Shown here piece by piece: positions 34,061 through 43,269 of a stretch of 64,000 nucleotides of DNA (the first letter of the stretch is position 1; each line of letters starts with the position of its first letter). Source of the DNA: Pseudomonadales bacterium (GTDB lineage Bacteria > Pseudomonadota > Gammaproteobacteria > Pseudomonadales > Halieaceae). The stretch lies in the NCBI GenBank assembly GCA_024234855.1, contig JACKNN010000004.1:186001-250000 (forward strand), given 5' to 3'. The notes below the pieces were generated by a model that had not been told where the DNA came from, searched no databases, and was given only the letters and a program-made list of their open reading frames with translations. Both the position numbers and the translations under genes were made by a program.

Positions 34061-35995
34061 CTATTGCTGCTCCAGCCAGGCCTGGAACATGAGCACAGAC
34101 CACAGGCGATAGCCGTAGGATGCCTGCCCCGCAAGATGTGCCTTCCATGCCGCCCGCACCGGCACCGGGTTGAGGTAGCCCTCAAGGCGCAACCGGTCTT
34201 CAGCCAACAGGTTCTCCGCCCAGTCCCGCAGCGGGCCGCGCAGCCAGGCGTCCAGGGGAATACCGAACCCCATCTTGGGCCGGTCCACCAACGCCCGCGG
34301 CACGTACCGATCCAGCAACTGTCGCAACAGCCACTTTCCCTGGCCGTCGCGGATCTTCATATGCATCGGGAGCGACCAGGCAAACTCGATGACATCCCGG
34401 TCGAGGAACGGCACCCGTGTTTCCAGTGACACCGCCATTGCCGCTCGATCCACCTTGACCAGGATGTCATCTGGCAAATAGGTGAGCCCGTCCAAGGCCA
34501 TCATGCGCGCGACCGGGTCGGCCAGATTGGGCCAGCGCGCCCTATCATCCAGCAAGTTTGGGGGCATCTGCTCGTCGAGCACCATGCCATCAGCATTTGA
34601 CCACTCGGACAGCAGTGACACATACAGATCATCAATCCCGCGCATATCGTGCAGTCGATGCCCCAGTTTATGCGCCTTGTCACCGGGCTGGACAATACCG
34701 AACCGTTTGGCCAAGGGCCCCGCCAGACGATCTATCATATCGCCAGGTAATGTTTTCAGGCACACACCCAGTGATGAGCGCAGCAACTGCGGCATCCAGC
34801 CAAATCGATCCCAAACCCTGGGGACATGAATATAGCGATTGTAACCGCCAAATATTTCATCGCCGGCATCACCGGAGAGCGCCACCGTGACATGCTGTCG
34901 TGCGAGTTTCATCACCAGGTGAGTTGGCAACTGGGAACAGTCTGCAAAGGGCTCGTCATACATTGCGGGCATCTGTGGTACCAGCGCCAGTGCATCACCG
35001 CCGTTCAACCGCAGTTCGGTGTGATCAGTACCCAGGTGAGCGGCAACCGCTCGCGCATGGCTGGCCTCGTCATATTCGCGTTCACCAAAGCCGATTGTGA
35101 AGGTGCGCACTGGTTTCGTGCTTTGGGACTGCATCAAGGCGGCAATGGCCGTGGAATCGATGCCGCCAGACAGTAGCGCGCCCAAGGGCACATCCGCCAC
35201 CATCTGGCCTCGCACGGCTGCGCCGAGGTGCAACTCCAACTCCTCCAGAGCTTCGGCATCTGAACCAGCGAACGGATTGCCCGCGCGCCGCTCCGCCACC
35301 TCCGCCAACGACCAGTAGGGCACCGGATTGGCGTCGCGCCGTTCCAGCGATATCTGTAAAAACGTGCCAGCCGGAAGCTTGTGAATGCCCTGGTAAATCG
35401 ACCAAGGGGCAGGTACATAGTTGTGGCGTAGCAGCAGGGCCAGCGCTCCACGGTCAATATCGCCGCGAAATGCCGGGTGTGCCTTGAGCGCTTTCAACTC
35501 GGATCCGAACAGGAAAGTATCGCCCTGCCAACCATAATACAGGGGTTTCTCGCCCACGCGGTCGCGGGCCAGGATAAGGGTGCGCAATTCGCGATCCCAC
35601 AGGGCAATGGCAAACATTCCCACGGCGCTGGTCAGCGTTTTTTCAATACCCCACGCCTGTAAACAGGCCAGCACAGTCTCGGTATCGGAGTGGCCTCGCC
35701 ACACAGGCGCAATGGCTGCGGCCTGCAATTGTGCGCGCAGCTCAGTATGATTGTAGATCTCGCCATTGAACGCTATCACATAGCGCTCACCCGCCGACAG
35801 CATCGGCTGGTGCCCGGCGGGAGACAAATCGAGAACGGACAAGCGTCGATGACCGAACGCGATTCCTGCCGATTCATCCGCCCACATGCCTCGGTCATCG
35901 GGGCCACGGTGATATAGCGTATCCGCCATTACGCCTACAGCCTGCTCAAGGCTATAACCCGCAGAGACATCTAAAAAACCCGCTATACCGCACAT
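34061..35995 (-). CDS. asnB: Asparagine synthetase (glutamine-hydrolysing), EPS-locus AsnB
   Basis: This 644-residue protein starts MCGIAGF, so the catalytic Cys2 of the glutaminase domain is intact (domain about 1-200). The synthetase domain follows with the ATP-pyrophosphatase motif LSGGIDST (about residues 269-276). AsnB-like amidotransferases are frequent in EPS loci, where they may amidate a sugar acid or another acceptor rather than make asparagine. This copy differs from the two lasso-type homologues at 47-53 kb, which have Ser at position 2. It lies 109 bases downstream of a glycosyltransferase gene and 47 bases upstream of epsG. Confidence 0.9.
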   Translation of the reverse strand: MCGIAGFLDVSAGYSLEQAVGVMADTLYHRGPDDRGMWADESAGIAFGHRRLSVLDLSPAGHQPMLSAGERYVIAFNGEIYNHTELRAQLQAAAIAPVWRGHSDTETVLACLQAWGIEKTLTSAVGMFAIALWDRELRTLILARDRVGEKPLYYGWQGDTFLFGSELKALKAHPAFRGDIDRGALALLLRHNYVPAPWSIYQGIHKLPAGTFLQISLERRDANPVPYWSLAEVAERRAGNPFAGSDAEALEELELHLGAAVRGQMVADVPLGALLSGGIDSTAIAALMQSQSTKPVRTFTIGFGEREYDEASHARAVAAHLGTDHTELRLNGGDALALVPQMPAMYDEPFADCSQLPTHLVMKLARQHVTVALSGDAGDEIFGGYNRYIHVPRVWDRFGWMPQLLRSSLGVCLKTLPGDMIDRLAGPLAKRFGIVQPGDKAHKLGHRLHDMRGIDDLYVSLLSEWSNADGMVLDEQMPPNLLDDRARWPNLADPVARMMALDGLTYLPDDILVKVDRAAMAVSLETRVPFLDRDVIEFAWSLPMHMKIRDGQGKWLLRQLLDRYVPRALVDRPKMGFGIPLDAWLRGPLRDWAENLLAEDRLRLEGYLNPVPVRAAWKAHLAGQASYGYRLWSVLMFQAWLEQQ

Positions 35996-36104
35996 TTATG
36001 GGACCACTATCATCTTATTTCAAAGAAAAATACAGAACTGGTAACTGACCAGCATCGATACCTTTGATGAAAAGCGCCCAAAAACCACTGACCGTGAATC
36101 ACCC

Positions 36105-37205
36105 CTATGCGCGCCCCGACCGTGTATCTGCCGCGCTCTTGATCAGTTTCGCCAGCCTTGGTCCGGTTAGCTGTAACGAATATCGCTCTTCCACCTTCAT
36201 ACGTCCTGCCATGCCCATACGTTCCCGCAACCCGGGATCGTCCCGCAAGCTACACAACGCCCGCTCCCAGTCATCGGGCGTATCAGCTAGAAAACCGTTC
36301 ACACCATGGTCAATAATTTCACTATTCACACCCACCGGCGAAGCTACTACGGGCATTCCACAAGCCATGTACTGGATCAGTTTGAAACCGCACTTGCCTC
36401 GCTCCCAGGGTTCATCGGGCAGCGGCATGATGCCCACGTCGAACTTTTTCAAATGATCCACTTCCGTTGTTTCGTCCCACTGCAGCAGTTCCACGCTGAG
36501 GCCTGTAAAATTGACTAACCCTGAGCCGATGAGCAGTACACGCCCCCTCCCACCCGCGCAGACTTTTCTCAGGACGTGGGCCTTCGCGTGTAAGTACTTG
36601 ACCGTGGCTGGCGTACCAATCCAGCCAATAGTAAATGCCTTGCTCGAAATCTCATTGCCAAGTGGCCGCGAGTAGCGTTCAAGGTCGATCACCGTTGGAA
36701 GAATTTCGACGCGCTTTGCACCCGCGTGACGCGCATAGTCAGCAAGGTATGCATTGCCCACCGTCACCAGACGGGCGCCGCGCATTACGCGGGCAATCTT
36801 CTTGCCCAGCAACCGGCGCACCCACCAGCTCTTATGCTGATCATACTGGTGAAAGAGAGCGTCGTCGTAATCAGCGACGTAGGGCATTCCCAGCCATCCT
36901 AATAACCGCTCTGGTAACGCAGGAAAATATGGCAATATTTCGTACTCAACCAGCACAAGATCAAAGCGTGGCACCCTTGCCAAAACAGCCATCCGTCTTA
37001 GAAAAGCGCGCAGGATATCCCGCACCCGACCTCGCCCATACTGGTAGCGATGTTCAAGATAAATCTCATCGAACAACGGCAGAACCTGGCACTGAATACC
37101 TGCCTGCTCCAGCGTAGGCAGGTACTGGAAGGTTCGATAGCGACTACTGGCTCCATTGCGGGCGTATTTGGTCAGTACCAATATGCGAGAGACATGCTGA
37201 TTCAC
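36105..37205 (-). CDS. Family 4 glycosyltransferase
   Basis: The 366-residue GT4-type protein starts with VLTKYARNGASSRYRTFQYL, typical of glycosyltransferases that scan for S-x-R near the N-terminus. The C-terminal half has FTIGWIGTPATVKYL (about 191-205) and the signature GKCGFKLIQYMACGMPVVAS (about 276-295), with the catalytic Glu position replaced by KCGFK-type spacing. The start overlaps the preceding glycosyltransferase's stop by 4 bases (ATGA). The 109-base gap after it is AT-rich and shows no gene. Sugar specificity is unknown. Confidence 0.85.
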   Translation of the reverse strand: MNQHVSRILVLTKYARNGASSRYRTFQYLPTLEQAGIQCQVLPLFDEIYLEHRYQYGRGRVRDILRAFLRRMAVLARVPRFDLVLVEYEILPYFPALPERLLGWLGMPYVADYDDALFHQYDQHKSWWVRRLLGKKIARVMRGARLVTVGNAYLADYARHAGAKRVEILPTVIDLERYSRPLGNEISSKAFTIGWIGTPATVKYLHAKAHVLRKVCAGGRGRVLLIGSGLVNFTGLSVELLQWDETTEVDHLKKFDVGIMPLPDEPWERGKCGFKLIQYMACGMPVVASPVGVNSEIIDHGVNGFLADTPDDWERALCSLRDDPGLRERMGMAGRMKVEERYSLQLTGPRLAKLIKSAADTRSGRA

Positions 37206-38410
37206 GCGTTCAGGTCGCCCAACTCACGGTAGATCCGGTCATAGGCTCGCACGCCTTCTTCCAGCGAAAAATAGCGCAAAGCGACATCTCGGCATCGCTC
37301 CTGAATACCTGGGGTGTTCGTCAGCTGCAACAGGCGGTCGACTGCCTCGCGCATGGCGGTCTCATCAAAACAGCTCAGGGTGACACCTACCTGCTCGCCT
37401 TCCAGAATTGAAGCCATATCACCCACACCGGTATTGCCAAGGCAGGGTACGCCACAACCCAGAAATTCGCCCAGCTTGGTCGGAGCAGACGCAATTTTGG
37501 AGTAAACGGGCTTGATGAAGAAAACGCCGGCATTCATTTGCTGCATAGCTCTTGCGACGCCCTCATGGTCAGTGGCTTCGAGTTTAACGCTTGCAGGGTC
37601 TATCCCAAGAGCGCTCAGGCGCTCTAGAATGAGATCATGTCCGCCACGGTTGAGGATATGCAGGCGGGCGCCAGGTTGCCGCTCGCGTAATATCTGAAAG
37701 CACCGCAGAGTCTCATCAAATAGATACCAGACACCCACTGAGCCAACGTAACCCAGAGTAAATGGTCGCTTCACTGAATTGCTGGAGCTAGCACTTTTCC
37801 CAGGGCAAAAAAGATCGAGGTCCGCGCAAGTGGTGATACATTCAAAGCGAGGCTTACGCCCTTGCAGATATGGAAACGCACTCATTTCCTCTATAGCCGC
37901 TTGTGTAAGCGAAACCACACAATCGGAGTTTCGTAAAAAATGACGTTCAAACCATTTAGCAACTTTGTAAACTTTGCTCTCACCGGACCAGATTCCTCCA
38001 TCGATACGCTCATCCGCCCAGAATCCACGCATATCGAAGATATACCTTGTTCGAAATAGCAATTTTAGAGGAAGGGCAACAAGGGAGAGAACATAACTAC
38101 GAGCGTGCACAATTGTTATCCGAAACCGAAGCACAATCCATAAACCTACAAACGATCCTTGAGCAATATCGATCATCGTAGCCAACACACTTGGATTCTT
38201 GTGATAGCGCAATGGGATCCACGTAATGCCATACATTGCCATGTGCTTATGTTGATCCTCTATCAGCTGCTTGTGAAGGAACTCGCGCGGCTTCTCAAAG
38301 CTGATAACAAATATCTTGTGCTTCCGTGCAAGACGCTCAAGGTACCGAAGTACCTGTGATTGACCTAAAGGCTCGAGCAAGCCGTCATAGCTAAGATAAA
38401 GTACACGCAT
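37202..38410 (-). CDS. Family 4 glycosyltransferase
   Basis: The 402-residue GT4 protein begins MRVLYLSYDGLLEPLGQSQV, the typical N-terminal strand plus a glycine-rich turn. LGYVGSVGVWYLFDETLRCF (about 223-242) begins the second Rossmann domain, and the late segment APTKLGEFLGCGVPCLGN (about 312-329) is the GT4 signature with Lys and Glu spacing preserved. It overlaps the next glycosyltransferase gene by 4 bases. Base composition is visibly lower in GC than in flanking housekeeping genes. Confidence 0.87.
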   Translation of the reverse strand: MRVLYLSYDGLLEPLGQSQVLRYLERLARKHKIFVISFEKPREFLHKQLIEDQHKHMAMYGITWIPLRYHKNPSVLATMIDIAQGSFVGLWIVLRFRITIVHARSYVLSLVALPLKLLFRTRYIFDMRGFWADERIDGGIWSGESKVYKVAKWFERHFLRNSDCVVSLTQAAIEEMSAFPYLQGRKPRFECITTCADLDLFCPGKSASSSNSVKRPFTLGYVGSVGVWYLFDETLRCFQILRERQPGARLHILNRGGHDLILERLSALGIDPASVKLEATDHEGVARAMQQMNAGVFFIKPVYSKIASAPTKLGEFLGCGVPCLGNTGVGDMASILEGEQVGVTLSCFDETAMREAVDRLLQLTNTPGIQERCRDVALRYFSLEEGVRAYDRIYRELGDLNA

Positions 38411-38488
38411 ATCAGAACACTTGAGGCTACTAAAAAATGAAAGAGATCAGAGAAAGCAGATACTGTTTGCATGGCAGGTCAAACTTGA

Positions 38489-39634
38489 TTAAGGCAATAG
38501 CAGATCCAGATACTGCTGAGCGGATATCTCGGGCGAAAACTCGGCTGCCCGACTCTTGAGTTTTGTGCTGTCTTTTGCAGAGGATAGTGAAGCCGCTATC
38601 GCAGCCTCTAGGGCAACCTCATCCCCAACCGGCACCAAGTGCCCGTAACGACCATAGTCGAGTATTTCTCGGGGACCGCCGGGGCAATCTGTTGATACTA
38701 CGGGTAGACCACAAGCAAGCGCTTCAACAATGACATTACCAAATCCCTCGTAGTTGGAGGAGAGAACGAAGAGATCCGCTGAAAGGTAGAAAGGAACGGG
38801 GTCGGCGACGTGACCAGGCAAAATTACTTTTCCAGTCAAGCCCAAAGCAGCAATATGCGACGCTAGATCCTCAGCTAACTCGCCAGTTCCCAAGATCATA
38901 AGCCTTGCATCCATTCTTGAAAGGAGGCGCCTAAAGGACCCAATAAGTAGCGCAAAATTCTTGGACGCTTTCAGCCGACCAACCGACAGAATACGCTTAC
39001 CTCGCCAGCCCCTCCATGCGACCTCGGCAGCACCTGTTGTATAGCCTTGATCTGTCGAGATTAGCGCTGAGTTGTATATAACGGTGAATCTCTCACGCTC
39101 AAGTCCTGACAGCTTTGCCAGATCTTCTGCCACAGCGTTAGAAACAGCCACACGAGCGCTCGATGCCCGATAGGTTGTCGCTAGCGAAGCTCGCATAACA
39201 AGCCGATGCAAAATGCCCCAGGAAGCGTACTGTATAGACAGCAAACTGTGGTCTGAAACAATTAGGCGAGATGATACCCCAGAAAGCTTTTGTGCGATGA
39301 CAGCGAGCGAGGTTAGTGGCCACATCAAGACATGTACGCCAGCTGGACGCTCAGCTTTAAGATATCGCATCAGCGGACCAACTGAATTTCTCAACTTAGA
39401 AACCCGAAGATTGAAGACGCGCGCGCCTTCTGGAACAAAGCCATTCAGACTCCGGCGCTCATCGATTAGTACCAAATCAACTTGTATCCCCCGTCGAAGA
39501 AATTCAGATGTCTGTGTCAGCACCACTCGCTCTACTCCGCCCAAGGGTAGCAGGCTCGGCAATATGATCGCGACACGCGGCGTCAAGGGTTTAGGATGCA
39601 ATAAGGTTAACTGTTGTTTTAATTGTTTCGTCAC
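38489..39634 (-). CDS. Family 4 glycosyltransferase
   Basis: The 381-residue GT4 protein has the N-terminal PSLLPLGGVERVVLTQTSEF (about 26-45), the usual acceptor-domain start of GT4 enzymes. KRILSVGRLKASKNFALLIG (about 209-228) and the E-x7-E signature SSNYEGFGNVIVEALACGLP (about 292-311) are intact, so it should be a retaining glycosyltransferase. It begins inside the stop of the FemAB-like gene (ATGA), which indicates tight co-expression. A 78-base gap separates it from the next gene of the operon. Confidence 0.9.
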   Translation of the reverse strand: MTKQLKQQLTLLHPKPLTPRVAIILPSLLPLGGVERVVLTQTSEFLRRGIQVDLVLIDERRSLNGFVPEGARVFNLRVSKLRNSVGPLMRYLKAERPAGVHVLMWPLTSLAVIAQKLSGVSSRLIVSDHSLLSIQYASWGILHRLVMRASLATTYRASSARVAVSNAVAEDLAKLSGLERERFTVIYNSALISTDQGYTTGAAEVAWRGWRGKRILSVGRLKASKNFALLIGSFRRLLSRMDARLMILGTGELAEDLASHIAALGLTGKVILPGHVADPVPFYLSADLFVLSSNYEGFGNVIVEALACGLPVVSTDCPGGPREILDYGRYGHLVPVGDEVALEAAIAASLSSAKDSTKLKSRAAEFSPEISAQQYLDLLLP

Positions 39635-40560
39635 CCAGTCAACCTGCGAATACCACTCCGGCCCAGCCGGGTTGCTACCAGAATCGGTGCCAAAATGTGT
39701 CCGGTTCTACGCCACTCAGTACCAAGAGACACTAACACGCCGCCAAATCCCTCCTTGAAACAGAATATTCCATTTGAACGATCCATATCCGGAACTCCCC
39801 CCAGGTCATACCAATCGCAACCTCTCGCCTTAAGCTCCATCATGGCTCGCCAATGAAGGTATTGACCTGCCCCATCGTTCTCTCGGGATGCGCCAAATCC
39901 GTACATAAAAATGGCGGTTTTACGCACGGTACAGATATGGAGATAGTGCGTAACATCGCCATCTCGTTCTATAATCAGGAGTAGACCGTTTCCTTCAGCG
40001 TACATTTTCGCTAAAGTATCGGGATTGAACGAGTCTATTCCACGGCTAGCTGCAAATTGAGCATAGTCAGAGGAAAACTTGTATATCAGATCTGGTCCCG
40101 GCTGATCGTATACTGCAATTTTGACACCTAGATTTTCAGCTTTTCGAATCTTCCGGCGATAATCGGAACTCATTCTTGAGAATAGCTCGCTTTCGTCTCT
40201 GGTTAAGTCGACAACAAAGGTCGCTATGTTGATCAGTCGTTCACCAGGGCTAGCCAGATGAAAGTGCAATTCCCTTGATGCCAGAAGTTCATTGAATGAA
40301 TTATCAAAATCATGAACAAATATGTCAGAAAGCCCCAAATTACCAGACGCCCTCTTCAGGGCGCTGCCCAGAAGATCGCCCCCATGGGCTCTGAGTAGGA
40401 ACAGATACCGATTAAATATTCCTCTGCGCTGCATTAGTACCCTTAAGCCAGATGCTTCTTCGACCAAAGCCCAACCGAAATATCTCTGCTGTATGCCGTC
40501 ATCCTCGAGAAAAATGCTCTTATACGCACTAGAGCAGTTCATTGGCTCGACATTTATCAT
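39631..40560 (-). CDS. FemAB/GNAT-like aminoacyl- or acyltransferase of the EPS operon
   Basis: The 309-residue protein resembles FemAB-type GNAT-fold transferases. Segments include FSRMSSDYRRKIRKAENLGV (about 127-146), then IFMYGFGASRENDGAGQYLHW and DWYDLGGVPDMD, followed by GIFCFKEGFGG. In exopolysaccharide loci such proteins are thought to add an amino acid or acyl group to the sugar repeat; the actual group is unknown. It is bracketed by ATGA overlaps with the methyltransferase upstream and the glycosyltransferase downstream. The sequence is AT-rich for this genome (43% GC in a hand-counted 60-base sample). Confidence 0.78.
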   Translation of the reverse strand: MINVEPMNCSSAYKSIFLEDDGIQQRYFGWALVEEASGLRVLMQRRGIFNRYLFLLRAHGGDLLGSALKRASGNLGLSDIFVHDFDNSFNELLASRELHFHLASPGERLINIATFVVDLTRDESELFSRMSSDYRRKIRKAENLGVKIAVYDQPGPDLIYKFSSDYAQFAASRGIDSFNPDTLAKMYAEGNGLLLIIERDGDVTHYLHICTVRKTAIFMYGFGASRENDGAGQYLHWRAMMELKARGCDWYDLGGVPDMDRSNGIFCFKEGFGGVLVSLGTEWRRTGHILAPILVATRLGRSGIRRLTG

Positions 40561-41315
40561 ACGCCCACAGTTTTTCTACAGGCATAGTAGTACCAAGGTG
40601 TAAGATAGGCAGATTTGACTTCGGGAAAGTGACCCCCGACATACTCCATGATTTCAAACCCAACACTTTTAAGTTGTAGCGACATGGTTTCCGGCGTCGA
40701 TACGTAGTGATCCATTCCACCATGCACCGGATCGCGAATATAGCCTTCCCCATTTGAGAACTGGACTCCGGAGAACGCATTAAACGTGAAACGAACGGAC
40801 TTGACCAAAGATAGTAAAATACGCCATAAAATCTGATGCACTCTCGCTCCGGATAGCTTCGGCCATGCGGCAAGAATTTTCGCATTATGTGAAGAAAAAA
40901 TGAAAACTCCCCCCGGTTTCAGTATACGTGCGGTTTCGGAAAGACAACGCAGCCTTGCGTTATCTGAGTCAATGACATCGATTCCGTTAAACGAGAAAAC
41001 CACGACATCGAACTCGCTATCCAAAAATTGCGACATCTCTGTGGCATCACATTGATGACGCTCCAAATGCGGATAGCGTATGCCAAAGGAGTCAATCATC
41101 GCCCTCGAATAGTCAGCACCAACGTAACGTTGAGCGCCATTCGACAGGAACGATGTTGTCCGACCTGCTCCAACTCCCATATCAAGAATGGCAAGACCTG
41201 GCTTTACATATTTCTTAAAAATATAGGCTTCACAGGGCTGGAGTTCTGTTTGAGTTTCATAGTAAAGCACAACTTCCGGACTCTCATACTTGTCCCGGTT
41301 TCCATCAAGATTCAT
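40557..41315 (-). CDS. Class I SAM-dependent methyltransferase
   Basis: The 252-residue protein has the SAM-binding motif LAILDMGVGAGRTTSFLS (motif I, about 43-60), an acidic VGADYSRAMID (motif II), and FDVVVFSFNGIDVID (motif IV). A RILKPGGVFIFSSHN segment follows, as in class I methyltransferases of small-molecule or sugar substrates. It probably methylates the EPS repeat unit or a precursor; this is context-based. It overlaps the deacetylase gene before it and the FemAB-like gene after it by 4 bases each. Confidence 0.87.
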   Translation of the reverse strand: MNLDGNRDKYESPEVVLYYETQTELQPCEAYIFKKYVKPGLAILDMGVGAGRTTSFLSNGAQRYVGADYSRAMIDSFGIRYPHLERHQCDATEMSQFLDSEFDVVVFSFNGIDVIDSDNARLRCLSETARILKPGGVFIFSSHNAKILAAWPKLSGARVHQILWRILLSLVKSVRFTFNAFSGVQFSNGEGYIRDPVHGGMDHYVSTPETMSLQLKSVGFEIMEYVGGHFPEVKSAYLTPWYYYACRKTVGV

Positions 41316-42319
41316 ATCGCCCTCAGTGATCCTGGCTGCCGAGGCAGGCGCGTGTGTGCAAGCCCTCCGGTGGCCCTGAAGCGCGCTTCTGCCAACGATT
41401 TAGCATAGAAGGTAAATCGCTTGTGAAGCCACGTGTGTGCGCAAGTAAACGCCTCTCCAACAAGTAGCACAGTTGGAAATCCATTTCTATGTAACAGCTC
41501 GGAGTGACGCTGATGCGCGGCGCCATTGGGGAACGCATAAACGGTTGGCTCTGAAATGGAGTTGCTTTTGAACCAGGTTAGGCAACGAGATGCGTCTTTA
41601 ACGAGATACTCGTCTGTCTCGGCTGTCATTGTCGCATGCTCAAAAGAATGCACGCCGATTTCGTGTAGTGGCGCGATTTCCTTAATCTGGTTGAGCGCCA
41701 TCATCGGCGTAGTCTTATATCCATCGAATCGATAAAACTGCGGTTCAAGCTCGGACATCAGCTCTTTCTGCTCCAGAATAGGCCTATACTTGATAGCTGC
41801 AGATGCTCGCAGACCGGCGCGAACACGATCAAGCCCACGTATACCATTGGGCAATCCCGGAAATGCAATCTCACGCAGAAGTTTTTCCGGGGCCGTACCA
41901 ATAAAGTCCTGGATCATTACACTTATTGGGGGACGACCTGTATCGACACAATCAGGAATAATGTTCTGATTAACCTCTACGGCAAGACTATCCAGCATTG
42001 GCACAACGATTTCTATAAAATCCCTGTATCCGTCATCAAACGACAGGATGAGCACAGGCTTATCCCAGCTCACTATTGAATTTAGCTTACGAAATGTAGT
42101 CAGGTGAAAGTGCTCTTTTAGCCAGACAACGAATTCATAAAATAGCGCCGGCTGTATTGCCTCGTAAGCACTCCCAAGGTGATCATCAACACGATGAATA
42201 TTGAGAACCGTTACCAGATGATTCCGTCTCATCGCACGCAGTCTCGGATTGCTAATAACTTTCGAACCCAGAGCAGACACAATAGTTTTTTTGAGAAATG
42301 AACGAGTTATGGCGCTCAT
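41312..42319 (-). CDS. Polysaccharide deacetylase (NodB/CE4 family)
   Basis: The ATG at 42319 is chosen because it overlaps the FkbM-type gene's stop as ATGA; an in-frame ATG 14 codons earlier is less likely. The 335-residue product carries the NodB motifs SFDDGYRDF (metal Asp pair, near residue 93) and the H-S-x-x-H metal site in HEIGVHSFEHATM (near residue 214). It should remove N-acetyl groups from a polymer or repeat unit. No signal peptide is clear. The gene is within a chain of overlapping EPS genes. Confidence 0.88.
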   Translation of the reverse strand: MSAITRSFLKKTIVSALGSKVISNPRLRAMRRNHLVTVLNIHRVDDHLGSAYEAIQPALFYEFVVWLKEHFHLTTFRKLNSIVSWDKPVLILSFDDGYRDFIEIVVPMLDSLAVEVNQNIIPDCVDTGRPPISVMIQDFIGTAPEKLLREIAFPGLPNGIRGLDRVRAGLRASAAIKYRPILEQKELMSELEPQFYRFDGYKTTPMMALNQIKEIAPLHEIGVHSFEHATMTAETDEYLVKDASRCLTWFKSNSISEPTVYAFPNGAAHQRHSELLHRNGFPTVLLVGEAFTCAHTWLHKRFTFYAKSLAEARFRATGGLAHTRLPRQPGSLRAI

Positions 42320-43269
42320 ATGCCAAGTCTTCGTCGGTTCGAGGTGCGTACCGCAAGCCAATTTCTTCCATCTATACCGGAGATTTCAAAGCCTTCCTGA
42401 GAGAGAAGTTCGGCTACACATCCGCCGCAGGGCTCCCAACTCTCGAAAACTATCGCTTGTGTACGGCTTAATATGCTCTTGGCCCCTTCCAACGCAAGAG
42501 CCTCAGCACCTTCTAGGTCCATCTTGATCAGGGATATTTCCCCAAAATTTTTGGCGAGTTCATCAAGTGTAGTTGTGCGCACCTCCACGTAGCGAGCTGT
42601 TGACCTCAAATTAGCGCGACGCAACAGGCTGGCCTGCCCGAAAAGCTTATCGGGCAGCTCCGCCGTAACCGTGCATTCTGCCTTATCGGACAATGCCAAT
42701 TCAACAACTCGAACAAAGCCAAAACCGTTCAATGATAGATTATGGCGGAGTCGCTTTGCAGTATCCGGCATCATTTCTACCGCTGTAACGCTGCCGCTCA
42801 GTCCTACTTGTCGCGCCAAAAAGACGCTAACGGCGCCAATATTCGCGCCAGCATCGATAACAATATCGCCAGCGCTAACTAACGCTCGCATCTTCCTGAA
42901 CATGTCTGCATTGTTGATAGGAAGCACGTGTCCCAGGTCATCTGAGTCACCCCGAATTGCAAAAACTCCCAAGCCGCGAATAGAAATATTTGCGTCTTCC
43001 GAAAGTTGGGGTTCACGCCAAACATGGAGCGCCCGCAGCATGTTAAGTGGCGCGTGTAGAGCCGAGCGCCATAGCACCCTTGTATCAGAGGGCGTCAATC
43101 CTTCAGCCACTCTCAAAACGTACATCCATACCCACAGCCGCCTTCCATAGGTCAAACCGGCTGCAATGATCCGAAGCACTGCAGGCGGTGCTTTTTTCTT
43201 CAGCTGCGCCCGCAATGAGAGAAGCCTTAAATGCACTGCCCCCTTCTGGGCTTCCAGCTCTAGCGACAC
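42316..43269 (-). CDS. FkbM-family methyltransferase
   Basis: The GTG at 43269 is chosen since it overlaps the Wzx stop by 10 bases; an in-frame ATG at 43350 would overlap by 91. The 317-residue product has an N-terminal helical region, then the FkbM methyltransferase domain. Key segments are DIVIDAGANIGAVSVFLARQ (SAM motif I, about 138-157), VTAVEMMPDTAKRLRHNL, ISLIKMDLEGAEALALEGAK and a final IVFESW. Likely target: a hydroxyl on the EPS sugar. It ends in an ATGA overlap with the deacetylase gene. Confidence 0.85.
   Translation of the reverse strand: MSLELEAQKGAVHLRLLSLRAQLKKKAPPAVLRIIAAGLTYGRRLWVWMYVLRVAEGLTPSDTRVLWRSALHAPLNMLRALHVWREPQLSEDANISIRGLGVFAIRGDSDDLGHVLPINNADMFRKMRALVSAGDIVIDAGANIGAVSVFLARQVGLSGSVTAVEMMPDTAKRLRHNLSLNGFGFVRVVELALSDKAECTVTAELPDKLFGQASLLRRANLRSTARYVEVRTTTLDELAKNFGEISLIKMDLEGAEALALEGAKSILSRTQAIVFESWEPCGGCVAELLSQEGFEISGIDGRNWLAVRTSNRRRLGI

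Noticed and set aside
34061..35995. Third lasso cyclase
   Set aside because: This homologue keeps the glutaminase Cys2 (MCGIAGF) and sits inside the EPS operon, so it is a normal glutamine-dependent AsnB-type amidotransferase.
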